A stretch of DNA of 64,000 nucleotides from Muricea muricata (Eukaryota > Cnidaria > Anthozoa > Malacalcyonacea > Plexauridae): contig OY979718.1 of NCBI GenBank assembly GCA_963855995.1, positions 29,359,282 to 29,423,281 on the forward strand, written 5' to 3'. Within the stretch, counting starts at the first letter, position 1. Each line of letters starts with the position of its first letter. The translations under genes were made by a program, and so were the position numbers. The notes beneath the pieces were generated by a model. That model was given only the letters and a program-made list of their open reading frames with translations, was not told where the DNA came from and made no database searches. Below, piece by piece: positions 48,841-62,280 of this stretch.

Positions 48841-51800
48841 AAATTCCATTTAAAAGGTCTCTTTTAGGTCCGTGATTGCAGTTCATCATTGCGTTCAACT
48901 CGTTCACTTTAGCATTGAAAACCTCATTTTAAGCTCTAAAACGTCGCCCTGCTCGACTTAGAACGGCGAATTTTAGTTGTGATTTGAGCATGTTTTTACA
49001 CTCAAAGCGCTTCCAGAACGCTTAAAACGCGATTTTGACGGTTCTTAGATCGTTTCTTTTCAGTTTGCAAACAAGTTATAGGTTTTTAATTTCAACATGT
49101 CATTTCGCTCATCTCGATAATTTGAGCGCCGAAAACCTGATTCCTGACTTGTTAATTTCTGCAAATTCCATTTAGAAGGTCTCTTTTAGGTCCGTGATTG
49201 CAGTTCGTCATTGCGTTCAACTCGTTCACTTTACCACTGAAAACCTCATTTTAAGCTCTAAAACGTCGCCCTGATCGACTTAAAACGGCGAATTTTAGTT
49301 GTGATTTGAGCATGTTTTTACTCTCAAATCGCTTCTAGAATGCTTTAAACGCGACTTTGATCGTTCTAAGATCGTTTCTTTTTAAGTTTACAAGCAAGTT
49401 ATAGGTTTCTGATTTCAACATGTCATTTCGTTCATCCCGATGGTTTGAGCGCCGAAAACCTGATTCCCGACTTGCTAAGTTCTGCAATTTACATTTAGAA
49501 GGTCTCTTTTAGGTCCGTGATTGCAGTACATCATTGCGCTCAACTCGTTCACTTTAGCACTGAAAACATCATTTTATGCTTTAAAACGTCACCCTGATCG
49601 ATTTAAAACGGCAACTTTTAGTAGGTTATTTGAGCAATTTTTTATGTTCAAATCGGTTCTAGAATAATTAAAACGCGATTTTGATGGTTCTAAGATCGTT
49701 TCTGTTCAGTTTACAAGAGAGTTATAGGTTTCTCATGTCAACGGATTACTTCGCTCATCTCGATAGTTTGAGCGCCGAAAACATGATTCCCGACTTGCTA
49801 AATTCTGAAATTTCCATTTATTGCGTCTCTTTTAGGTCCGTCATTGCAGTGCATCATTGCGCTCAACTCGTTCATTTTAGCACTGAAAACATCAATTTAA
49901 GCTCTAAAACGTCATCCTGATTGATTTAAAACGGCAACTTTTAGGTTGTGATTTGAGCATATTTTCACGCTCAAATCGCTTCTAGAACGCTTAAAACGCG
50001 ATTTTGATGGTTCTAAGATCGTTTCTTTTCTGTTTACAAGCAAGGTATAGGTTTCTGATTTCAACATGTCCCCGATGGTTTGAGCGCCGAAATCCTGATT
50101 CCCGACTTGCTAAGTTCTGCAATTTCCATTTAGAAGGTCTCTTTTAGGTCCGTGATTGCAGTACATCATTGCGCTCAACTAGTTCACTTTAGCACTGAAA
50201 ACATCATTTTAAGCTCTAAACCGTCACCCTGATCGATTTAAAACGGCGATTTTAAGTTGGTGATTTTAGCATGTTTTTACGCTTAAATCGTTCTAGAACG
50301 GGTAAAACGCGATTTTGATGGTTCTAAGATCGTTTCTTTTAAGTTTACAAGTAAGCTCTAGGTTTCTCATGTCAAGGTGTTATTTTGCTAATCTCGATGG
50401 TTTGAGCGCCGAAAACATGATTCCCCACATGCTTAGTTCTGCAATTTCCATTTAGAAGGTCTCTTTTAGGTCCGTGAATGCAGTACATCATTGCACTCAA
50501 CTCGTTCACTTTAGCACTGAAAACATCATTTTACGCTTTAAAACGTAACCCTGATCGATTTAAAACGGCAACTTTTAGTTGGTTATTTGAGCATGTTTTT
50601 ACGTTCAAATCGCTTCTAGAACGCTTAAAACGCAATTTTGATGGTTCTAAGATCGTTTCTTTTCAGTGTACAAGCAAGTTATAGGTTTCTCATTTCAACA
50701 TGTCATTTCGCTCATCCCGTTGGTTTGAGGACTGAAAAGCTGATTCCCGACTTGCTAAGTTCTGCAATTTCCATTTAGAAGGTCTCTTTTAGGTCCATGA
50801 TTGCAGTACATTTTTGCGCTTAACTCGTTCACTTTAGCACTGAAAACATCAATTTAAGATATAAAACGTCACCCTGATGGATTTAAAACGGCGATTTTAA
50901 GTTGGTGATTTGAGCATGTTTTTACGCTCAAATCGCTTCTAGAACACTTAAAACGCAATTTTGCTGGTTCTAAGATCGTTTCTTTTCAGTTTACAAGAGA
51001 GTTATAGGTTTCTCATGTCAACGGGTTACTTCGCTGATCTCGATAGTTTGAGCGCCGAAAACCTGATTCCCGACTTGCTAAGTTCTGCAATTTCCAATTA
51101 TTAGGTCTCTTTTAGGTCCGTGATTGCAGTACATTATTGCGCTCAACTCGTTCACTTTAGCACTGAAAACATCATTTTAAGCTCTGGAACGTCACCCTGA
51201 TCGATTTAAAACAGCAATTTTTCGTTGGTCATTTGAGCATGTTTTTACGTTCAAATCGCTTCCAGAACGCTTAAAACGCGATTTTGATGGTTCTAAGATC
51301 GTTTCTTTTCTGCTTTCAAGCAAGTTATAGGTTTCTCATTTCAACATGTCATTTCGCTCATCCCGATGGTTTAAGCGTCGAAAACCTGATTTCCGCCTTG
51401 CCAAGTTCTGCAATTTCCATTTAGAAGGTCTTTTTTAGGTCCGTGATTGCAGTACATCATTTCGCTCAACTCGTTCACTTTAGCACTGAAAACATCATTT
51501 TAAGCTCTAAAACGTCACCCTGATCGATTTAAAACGGCGATTTTAAGTTGGTGATTTGAGCATGTTTTTACGCTTGAATCGCTTCTAGAACGCTTAAAAC
51601 GTGATTTTGATGGTTCTAAGATCGTTTCTATTCAGTTTACAAGCAAGTTATAGGTTTCTCATTTCAAATGTCATTTCGCTCATCCCGTTTGTTTGAGCCC
51701 CAAAAACCGGATTCCCAACTTGCTAAGTTCTGCAATTTCCAGTTAGAAAGTCTCTTTTAGGTCCGTGATTGCAGTACATCATTGCGCTCAACTCGTTCAC

Positions 51801-54800
51801 TTTAGCACTGAAAACATCATTTTAAGCTCTAAAACGTCACCCTGATCGATTTAAAACGGTAACTTTTAGTTGGTGATTTGAGCATGTTTTTACGTTCAAA
51901 TCGCTTCTAGAACGCTTAAAACGCGATTTTGATGGTTCTAAGATCGTTTCTTTTCAGTGTACAAGCAAGTTATAGGTTTCTCATTTCAACATGTCATTTC
52001 GCTCATCCCGATGGTTTGAGGACTGAAAACCTGATTCCCGACTTGCTAAGTTCTGCAATTTCCATTTAGAAGGTCTCTTTTAGGTCCGTGATTGCAGTAC
52101 ATCATTTCGCTCAACTCGTTCACTTTAGCACTGAAAACATCATTTTAAGCTTGAAAACGCCACCTTGATCGACATAAAACGGCGATTTTAAGTTGGTGAT
52201 TTGAGCATGTTTTAACGCTCAAATGGCTTCTAGAAGACTAAAAACGCAATTTTGATGGTTCTAAGATCGTTTCTTTTCAGTTTACAAGAGAGTTATAGGT
52301 TTCTCATGTCAACGGGTTACTTCGCTCATCTCGATAGTTTGAGCGCCGAAAACATGATTCCCGACTTGCTAAGTTCTGCAATTTCCATTTATTAGGTCTC
52401 TTTTAGGTCCGTGAATGCAGTACATCATTGCGCTCAACTCTTTCACTTTAGCACTGAAAACATCATTTTAAGCTCTAAAACGTCACCCTGATCGATTTAA
52501 AACGGTAACTTTTAGTTGGTGATTTGAGCATGTTTTTACGTTCAAATCGCTTCTAGAACGCTTAAAACGCGATTTTGATGGTTCTAAGATCGTTTCTTTT
52601 CAGTGTACAAGCAAGTTACAGGTTTCTCATTTCAACATGTCATTTCGCTCATCCCGATGGTTTGAGGACTGAAAACCTGATTCCCGACTTGCTAAGTTCT
52701 GCAATTTCCATTTAGAAGGTCTCTTTTAGGTCCGTGATTGCAGTACATCATTTCGCTCAACTCGTTCACTTTAGCACTGAAAACATCATTTTAAGCTTGA
52801 AAACGCCACCTTGATCGACATAAAACGGCGATTTTAAGTTGGTGATTTGAGCATGTTTTAACGCTCAAATGGCTTCTAGAAGACTAAAAACGCAATTTTG
52901 CTGGTTCTAAGATCGTTTCTTTTCAGTTTACAAGAGAGTTATAGGTTTCTCATGTCAACGGGTTACTTCGCTGATCTCGATAGTTTGAGCGCCGAAAACC
53001 TGATTCCCGACTTGCTAAGTTCTGCAATTTCCAATTATTAGGTCTCTTTTAGGTCCGTGATTGCAGTACATTATTGCGCTCAACTCGTTCACTTTAGCAC
53101 TGAAAACATCATTTTAAGCTCTGGAACGTCACCCTGATCGATTTAAAACAGCAATTTTTCGTTGGTCATTTGAGCATGTTTTTACGTTCAAATCGCTTCC
53201 AGAACGCTTAAAACGCGATTTTGATGGTTCTAAGATCGTTTCTTTTCTGCTTTCAAGCAAGTTATAGGTTTCTCATTTCAACATGTCATTTCGCTCATCC
53301 CGATTGTTTAAGCGTCGAAAACCTGATTTCCGCCTTGCCAAGTTCTGCAATTTCCATTTAGAAGGTCTTTTTTAGGTCCGTGATTGCAGTACATCATTTC
53401 GCTCAACTCGTTCACTTTAGCACTGAAAACATCATTTTAAGCTCTAAAACGTCACCCTGATCGATTTAAAACGGCGATTTTAAGTTGGTGATTTGAGCAT
53501 GTTTTTACGCTTGAATCGCTTCTAGAACGCTTAAAACGTGATTTTGATGGTTCTAAGATCGTTTCTATTCAGTTTACAAGCAAGTTATAGGTTTCTCATT
53601 TCAAATGTCATTTCGCTCATCCCGTTGGTTTGAGCCCCAAAAACCGGATTCCCAACTTGCTAAGTTCTGCAATTTCCAGTTAGAAAGTCTCTTTTAGGTC
53701 CGTGATTGCAGTACATCATTGCGCTCAACTCGTTCACTTTAGCACTGAAAACATCATTTTTAGCTCTAAAACGTCACCCTGATCGATTTAAAACGGTAAC
53801 TTTTAGTTGGTGATTTGAGCATGTTTTTACGTTCAAATCGCTTCTAGAACGCTTAAAACGCGATTTTGATGGTTCTAAGATCGTTTCTTTTCAGTGTACA
53901 AGCAAGTTATAGGTTTCTCATTTCAACATGTCATTTCGCTCATCCCGATGGTTTGAGGACTGAAAACCTGATTCCCGACTTGCTAAGTTCTGCAATTTCC
54001 ATTTAGAAGGTCTCTTTTAGGTCCGTGATTGCAGTACATCATTTCGCTCAACTCGTTCACTTTAGCACTGAAAACATCATTTTAAGCTTGAAAACGCCAC
54101 CTTGATCGACATAAAACGGCGATTTTAAGTTGGTGATTTGAGCATGTTTTAACGCTCAAATGGCTTCTAGAAGACTAAAAACGCAATTTTGATGGTTCTA
54201 AGATCGTTTCTTTTCAGTTTACAAGAGAGTTATAGGTTTCTCATGTCAACGGGTTACTTCGCTCATCTCGATAGTTTGAGCGCCGAAAACATGATTCCCG
54301 ACTTGCTAAGTTCTGCAAATTCCATTTATTAGGTCTCTTTTAGGTCCGTGAATGAAGTACATCATTGCGCTCAACTCGTTCACTTTAGCACTGAAAACAT
54401 CATTTTAAGCTTTAAAACGTCACCCTGATTGATTTAAAACGGCAACTTTTAGTTGGTGATTTGAGCATATTTTTACGCTCAAATCGCCTCTAGAACGCTT
54501 AAAACGCGATTTTGATGGTTCTAAGATCGTTTCTGTTCTAATTACAAGCAAGTTATAGGTTTCTGATTTCAACATGTCATTTCGCTCATCCTGATGGTTT
54601 GAGCGCCGAAAACCTGATTCCCGACTTGCTAAGTTCTGCAATTTACATTTAGAATATCTCTTTTAGGTCCCTGATTGCAGTACATCATTGCGCTCAACTC
54701 GTTCACTTTAGCACTGAAAACATCATTTTATGCTTTAAAACGTAAACCTTATCGATTTAAAACGGCAACTTTTAGTTGGTGATTTGAGCATGTTTTTACA

Positions 54801-57800
54801 CTCAAATCGGTTCTAGAATGCTTAAAAGGCGATTTTGATGGTTCTAAGATCGTTTCTTCTCAGTTCACAAGTAAGCTCTACGTTTCTCATGTCAAGGTGT
54901 TATTTTGCTAATCTCGATGGTTTGAGAGCCGAAAATATGATTCCCGACATGCTTAGTTCTGCAATTTCAATTTAGAAGGTCTCTTTTAGGTCTGTGAATG
55001 CAGTACATCATTGCGCTCAACTCGTTCACTTTAGCACTGAAAACATCATTTTAAGCTCAAAAACGTCACCCTGATCGATTTAAAACGGCCATTTTAAGTT
55101 GGTGATTTGAGCATATTTTCACGCTCAAATCGTTCTAGAACGGGTAAAACGCAATTTTGCTGGTTCTAAGATCGTTTCTTTTCAGTTTACAAGAGAGTTA
55201 TAGGTTTCTCATGTCACGAGTTACTTCGCTCATCTCGATAGTTTGAGCGCCGAAAACCTGATTCCCGACTTGCTAAGTTCTGCAATTTCCATTTATTAGG
55301 TCTCTTTTAGGTCCGTGATTGCAGTACATTATTGCGCTCAACTCGTTCACTTTAGCACTGAAAACATCATTTTAAGCTCTAAAACGTCACCCTGATGGAT
55401 TTAAAACGGCGATTTTAAGTTGGTGATTTGAGCATGTTTTTACGCTCAAATCGCTTCTAGAACACTTAAAACGAAATTTTGCAGGTTCTAAGATCGTTTC
55501 TTTTCAGTTTACAAGAGAGTTATAGGTTTCTCATTTCAAAATGTCATTTCGCTCATCTCGATGGTGTGAGCGCAGAAAATCTGATTCCCGACTTGCTAAC
55601 TTCTGCAGTTTCCATTTAGAAGGTCTCTTTTAGGTCCGTGATTGCAGTTCATCATTGCGTTCAACTCGTTCCCTTTAGCACTGAAAACCTCATTTTAAGC
55701 TCTAAAACGTCGTTATGATCGATTTAAAACGGCTATTTTTAGTAGATGATTTGAGGATGTTTTTACGCTCAAATCGCTTCTGGACGCTTAAAACGCGATT
55801 TTGATGGTTCTAAGATCGTTTCTTTTCAGTTTACAAGCAAGTTATAGGTTCCTCATTTCAACATGTCATTTCGCTCATCTCGATGGTTTGAGCGCCGAAA
55901 ACCTGATTCCCGACTTGCAAACTTCTGCAAATTCCATTTAGAAGGTCTCCTTTAGGTCCGTGATTGCAGTTCATCATTATGTTCAACTCGTTCACTTTGG
56001 CATTGAAAACCTCATTTTAAGCTCTAAAACGTCGCCCTGATCGACTTAGAACGGCGAATTATAGTTGTGATTTGAGCATGTTTTTACGCTCATATCGCTT
56101 CCAGAACACTTAAAACGCGATTTTGATGGTTCTAAGATCGTTTCTTTTCAGTTTACAAGCAAGTTATAGGTTTCTCATTTCAACATGTTATTTTGCTCAT
56201 CTCGATAATTTGAGCGCCGAAAACCTGATTCCCGACTTGTTAACTTCTGCAAATTCCATTTAGAAGGTCTCTTTTAGGTCCGTGATTGCAGTTCGTCATT
56301 GCGTTCAACTCGTTCACTTTAGCACTGAAAACCTCATTTTAAGCTCTAAAACGTCGCCCTGATCGACTTAAGACGGCGAATTTTAGTTGTGATTTGAGCA
56401 TGTTTTTACCCTCAAATCGCTGCCAGAACGCTTAAAATGCGATTTTGACGGTTCTCAGATCGTTTCTTTTCAGTTTACAAGCAAGTTATAGGTTTCTCAT
56501 TTCAAAATGTCATTTCGCTCATCTCGATGGTTTGAGCGCAGAAAACCTGATTCCCGACTTGCTAACTTTTGCAATTTCATTTTAGAAGGTCTCTTTTAGG
56601 TCCGTGATTGCAGTTCATCATTGCGTTTAACTCGTTCACTTTAGCACTGAAAACCTCATTTTAAGCTCTAAAACGTCGCCCTGATCGACTTAAAACGGCG
56701 AATTTTAGTTGGTGATTTGAGCATGTTTTTACACTCAAATCGGTTCCAGAACGCTTAAAACGCGGTTTTGATAATTTTAAGATCCTTTTTTTTCAGTTTA
56801 CAACCAAGTTATAGGTTTCTCATTTCAACGTGTCATTTCGCTCATCTCGATGGTTTGAGCGCCGAAAACCTGATTCCCGACTTGCTAACTTCTGAAATTT
56901 CTATTTAGAAGGTCTCTTTTAGGTCCGTGATTGCAGTACAACATTGCGTGCCTTTCGTTCATTCTAGCACTGAAAACATAATTTTAAGCTCTAAAACGTC
57001 GTTATGATCGATTTAAAACGGCAACTTTTAGTAGATGATTTGAGCATGTTTTTACGCTCAAATCGCTTCCAAAACGCTTAAAACGCGATTTTGAGGGTTC
57101 TAAGATCGTTTCTTTTCAGTTTACAAGCAAGTTATAGGTTTCTCATTTCAAAATGTCATTTCGCTTATCTCAATGGTTTGAGCGCCGAAAACCTGATTCC
57201 CGACTTGCTAACTTCTGGAAATGCCATTTAGAAGGTCTCTTTTAGGTCCGTGATTGCAGTACATCATTGCGCTCAACTCGTTCACTTTAGCACTGAAGAC
57301 ATCATTTTAAGGTCCAAAACGTCGCCCTGATCGATTTAAAAAGGCAATTTTTAGTTGGTGATTTGAGCATGTTTTTACGCGCAACTCGCTTCTAGAACGC
57401 TTAAAACGAGACTTTGATCGTTCTAAGATCCTTTCTTTTTAAGTTTACAAGCAAGTTATAGGTTTCTCATGTCAACGTGTTATTTTGCTCATCATGATTG
57501 TTTGAGCGCCAAAAACATGATTCTCGACTTGCTAAGTTCTGCAATTTCCATTTAGAAGGTCTCTTTTAGGTCCGTGATTGCAGTTCATCATTGCGTTCAA
57601 CTCGTACACTTTAGCACTGAAAAATTTCTTTTAAGCTGTAAAACGTCGTTATGATCGATTTAAAACGGCAATTTTTAGTAGATGATTTGAGCATGTTTTT
57701 ACGCTCAAATCGCTTCTAGAACGCTTAAAACGCGATTTTGATGGTTCTAAGATCGTTTCTTTTCAGTTTACAAGCAAGTTATACGTTTCTCATTTCAAAA

Positions 57801-57855
57801 TGTCATTTCGCTCATCTCGATGGTTTGAGCGCCCAAAACCTGATTCCCGACTTGC
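46716..57855. repeat. Right copy of the ~10-kb colinear duplication
   Basis: It repeats 13.86-23.40 kb in order. Over the 240 bases at 49681-49920 I find a single substitution relative to 17146-17385, far less than between neighbouring monomers. It is longer by six monomers gained and one lost, and has an 11-base deletion at about 50,070. Confidence 0.9.
49400..55530. repeat. Family-2 domain (largest)
   Basis: The same diagnostic strings as the first family-2 domain. It contains a 6-monomer repeat of 1,937 bp (CTGGAACGTC at 51184 and 53121; AGTTAGAAAG at 51741 and 53678) that the left copy at 16.87-21.39 kb does not have. The shared AGTTAGAAAG substitution (AGTTAGAAGG at 19217) shows the 6-mer expansion happened after the long duplication. 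Confidence 0.85.
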
Positions 57856-60800
57856 TAACTTCTGCAAATTCCATTTGAAGGTCTCCTTTAGGTCCGGGAT
57901 TGCAGTTCGTCATTGCGTTCAACTCGTTCACTTTAGCATTGAAAACTTCATTTTAAGCTCTAAAACGTCGCCCTGATCGACTTAAAACGGCGAATTTTAG
58001 TTGGTGATTTGAGCATGTTTTTACACTCAAATCGGTTCCAGAACGCTTAAAACGCGGTTTTGATAATTTTAAGATCGTTCTTTTTCAGTTTACAAGCAAG
58101 TTATAAGTTTCTTATTTCAACGTGTCATTTCGCTCATCTCGATGGTTTGAGCGCTGAAAACCTGATTCCCGACTTGCTAACTTCTGCAATTTCTATTTAG
58201 AAGGTCTCTTTTAGGTCCGTGATTGCAGTTCGTCATTGCGTTCAACTCGTTATCTTTAGCACTGAAAACCTCATTTTAAGCTCTAAAACGTCGCCCTGAT
58301 CTATTTAAGACGGCGAATTTTAGTTGTGATTTGAGCATGTTTTTACTCTCAAATCGCTTCCAGAACGCTTAAAATGCGAATTTGACGGTTCTCAGATCGT
58401 TTCATTTCAGTTTACAAGCAAGTTATAGGTTTCTCATTTCAAAATGTCATTTCGCTCATCTCGATGGTTTGAGCGCCGAAAACCTGATTCCCGACTTGCT
58501 AACTTCTGGAATTTCATTTTAGAAGGTCTCTTTTAGGTTCGTGATTGCAGTTCATCATTGCGTTTAACTCGTTCACTTTAGCACTGAAAACCTCATTTTA
58601 AGCTCTAAAACGTCGCCCTGATCGACTTAAAACGGCGAATTTTAGTTGGTGATTTGAGCATGTTTTTACACTCAAATCGGTTCCATAACGCTTAAAACGC
58701 GGTTTTGATAATTTTAAGATCGTTTTTTTCAGTTTACAAGCAAGTTATAGGTTTCTCATTTCAACGTGTCATTTCGCTCATCTCGATGGTTTGAGCGCCG
58801 AAAACCTGATTCCCGACTTGCTAACTTCTGCAATTTCTATTTAGAAGGTCTCTTTTAGGTCCGTGATTGCAGTACAGCATTGCGTGCCACTCGTTCATTT
58901 TAGCACTGAAAACATAATTTTAAGCTCTAAAACGTCGTTATGATCGATTTAAAACGGCAACTTTTAGTAGATGATTTGAGCATGTTTTTACGCTCAACTC
59001 GCTTCTAGAATGCTTAAAACGAGACTTTGATCGTTCTAAGATCGTTTCTTTTTAAGTTTACAAGCAAGTTATAGGTTTCTCATGTCAACGTGTTATTTTG
59101 CTCATCTTGATTGTTTGAGCGCCAAAAACATGATTCTCGACTTGCTAAGTTCTGCAATTTCATTTTAGAAGGTCTCTTTTAGGTCCGTGATTGCAGTTCA
59201 TCATTGCGTTCAACTCGTTCACTTTAGCACTGAAAAATTTCTTTTAAGCTGTAAAACGTCGTTATGATCGATTTAAAACGGCAATTTTTAGTAGATGATT
59301 TGAGCATGTTTTTACGCTGAAATCGCTTCTAGAACGCTTAAAACGCGATTTTGATGGTTCTAAGATCGTTTCTTTTCAGTTTACAAGCAAGTTATACGTT
59401 TCTCATTTCAAAATGTCATTTCGCTCATCTCGATGGTTTGAGCGCCCAAAACCTGATTCCCGACTTGCTAACTTCTGCAATTTCTATTTAGAAGGTCCCG
59501 TTTAGGTCCGTGATTGCAGTTCATCATTGCGTTCAACTCCTTCACTTTAGCATTGAAAACCTCATTTTAAGCTCTAAAACGTCGCCCTGATCGACTTAAA
59601 ACGGCGAATTTTAGTTGGTGATTTGAGCATGTTTTTACACTCAAATCGGTTCCAGAACGCTTAAAACGCGGTTTGATAATTTTATGATCGTTTTTTTTCA
59701 GTTTACAAGCAAGTTATAGGTTTCTCATTTCAACGTGTCATTTCGCTCATCTCGATGGTTTGAGCGCCGAAAACCTGATTCCCGACTTGCTAACTTCCGC
59801 AATTTCTATTTAGAAGGTCTCTTTTAGGTCCGTGATTGCAGTTCATCATTGCGTTTAACTCGTTCACTTTAGCACTGAAAACCTCATTTTGCGCTCTAAA
59901 ACGTCGCCCTGATCGACTTAAAACGGCGAATTTTAGTTGGTGATTTGAGCATGTTTTTACATTTAAATCGGTTCCTGAACGCTTAAAACGCGGTTTTGAT
60001 AATTTTAAGATCGTTTTTTTTCAGTTTACAAGCAAGTTATAGGTTTCTCATTTCAACGTGTCATTTCGCTCATCTCGATGGTTTGAGCGCCGAAAACCTG
60101 ATTCCCGACTTGCTAACTTCTGCAATTTCTATTTAGAAGGTCTCTTTTAGGTCCGTGATTGCAGTACAACATTGCGTGCCACTCGTTCATTTTAGCACTG
60201 AAAACATAATTTTAAGCTCTAAAACGTCGTTATGATCGATTTAAAACGGCAACTTTTAGTAGATGATTTGAGCATGTTTTTACGCTCAAATCGCTTCTAG
60301 AACGCTTAAAAGGCGAATTTTGATGGTTCTAAGATCGTTTCTTTTCAGCTTAAAAGCAAGCTATAGCTTTCTCATTTCAAAATGTCATTTCGCTCATCTC
60401 GATGGTTTGAGCGCAGAAAAACCTGATTCCCGACTTCCTAGGTTCTGCAATTTCCATTTAGAAGTTCTCTTTTAGGTCCGTGATTGCAGTACATCATTGC
60501 ATTCAACTCGTTCACTTTAGCACTGAAAACATCATTTTAAGCTCTAAAACGTGGTTATGATCGATTTAAAACGGCAATTTTGAGTTGGTGATTTGTGCAT
60601 GTTTTTCGCTCAAATCGCTTCTAGAATGCTTAAAACGCGACTTTGATATTTCTAAGATCGTTTCTTTTTAAGTTTACAAGCAAGTTATAGGTTTCTCATG
60701 TCAACGTGTTATTTCGCTCATCTCGAGGGTTTGAGCGGCGAAAACATGATTCCCGACTTGCTAAGTTTTTCAATTTCCATTTAGAAAGTCCCTTTTATGT

Positions 60801-62280
60801 CCGTGATTGCAGTATATCATTGCATTAAACTCGTTCACTTTAGCACTGAAAACATCATTTTAAGCTCTAAAACGTCGCCTTGATCGACTTAGAACGGCGA
60901 ATTTTAGTTGTGATTTGAGCATGTTTTTACGCTCATATCGCTTCCAGAACGTTTAAACGCGATTTTTATGTTCTAAGATCGTTTCTTTTCAGTTTACAAG
61001 CAAGTTATAGGTTTCTCATTTCAACATGTCATTTTGCTCATCTCGATGATTTGGGCGCCGAAAACCTGATTCCCGAGTTTCTAACTTCTGCAAATTCCAT
61101 TTAGAAGGTCTCTTTTAGGTCCGTGATTGCAGTTCATCATTGCGTTTAACTCGTACACTTTACCACTGAGAACCTCAATTTAAGCTCTAAAACATCGCCT
61201 TGATCGACTTAAAACGGCGAATTATAGTTGTGATTTGGGCATGTTTTTACTCTCAAAGCGCTTCCAGAAGGCTTAAAACGCGATTTTGACGGTTCTTAGA
61301 TCGTTTCTTTTAAGTTTACAAGCAAGTTATAGGTTTCTCATTTCAACATGTCATTTCGCTCATCTCGATGGTTTGAGCGCCGAAAACTTGTTTCCCGACT
61401 TCCAAACTACTGCAAATTCCATTTACAAGGTCTCTTTTAGGTCCGTGATTGCAGTTCATCATTGCGTTCAACTCGTAAACTTTAGCACTGAAAACATCAT
61501 TTTAAGCTCTAAAATGTCGACCTGATCGACTTAGAACGGCAAATTTTAGTTGTGATTTGAGCATGTTTTTACGCTCATATCGCTTCCAGAACGCTTAAAA
61601 CGCGATTTTGATGGTTCTAAGATCGTTTCTTTTCAGTTTACAAGCAAGTTATAGGTTTCTCATTTCAACATGTCATTTCGCTCATCTCGATGGTTTGAGC
61701 GCCGAAAACGTGATTCCCGACTTGGTAACTTCTGCAAATTCCATTTAGAAGGTCTCTTTTAGGTCCGTGATTGCAGTTCGTCATTGCGTTCAACTCGTTG
61801 CCTTTAGCACTGAAAACCTCATTTTAAGCTCTAAAATGTCGCCCTGATCGACTTAAAAAGGCGAATTTTAGATGTGATTTGAGCATGTTTTTACTCTCAA
61901 ATCGCTTCCAGAACGCTTAAAACGCGATTTTGACGGTTGTCAGATCGTTTCTTTTCAGTTTACAAGCAAGTTATAGGTTTCTCATTTCAAAATGTCATTT
62001 CGCTCATGTCGATGGTGTGAGCGCAGAAAACCTGATTGCCGACTGACTAACTTCTGCAGTTTCCATTTAGAAGGTCCCTTTTAGGTCCGTGATTGCAGTT
62101 CATCATTGCGTTCAACTCGTTCGCTTTAGCACTGAAAACCTCATTTTAAGCTCGAAAACGTTGCCCTGATCGACTTAAAACGGCGAATTTTAGTTGTGAT
62201 TTGAGCATGTTTTTACGCTCAAATCGCTTCCAGAACGCTTAAAACGCGATTTTGAGGGTTCTAAGATCGTTTCTTTTCAG
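57855..62280. repeat. Mixed family-1 monomers toward the right edge
   Basis: Units here often carry ACACTCAAATCGGTTCC with GCGGTTTTGATAATTTTAAG, and units of the GTTTTTCAATTTCC/AGAAAGTCCC type near 60.7 kb. No clean long period is evident. More single-base deletions are visible (for example GTTTTTCGCTC near 60,603 and GTTTAAACGCG near 60,950) than in the central blocks. Confidence 0.65.

Noticed and set aside
17954..50684. Plus-strand 68-codon ORFs at 17954 and 50478
   Set aside because: These are duplicate copies of one monomer stretch in the long duplication. They have no features of a protein beyond translated satellite.
17377..54641. Minus-strand ORFs of 73-89 codons at 17377, 20605, 42701 and 54420
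   Set aside because: The same reasoning applies to the opposite strand: chance open frames in family-2-type units, broken in most other copies.
3354..61525. Plus-strand ORFs of 78-79 codons at 3354, 17146, 31306, 49681 and 61286, similar to one another
   Set aside because: They are the same stretch of the satellite unit in variants that happen to lack stops. A 322-base period is not a multiple of three, most units have stops in this frame, and no start context, signal or domain is visible. The similarity comes from the repeat, not from coding constraint.
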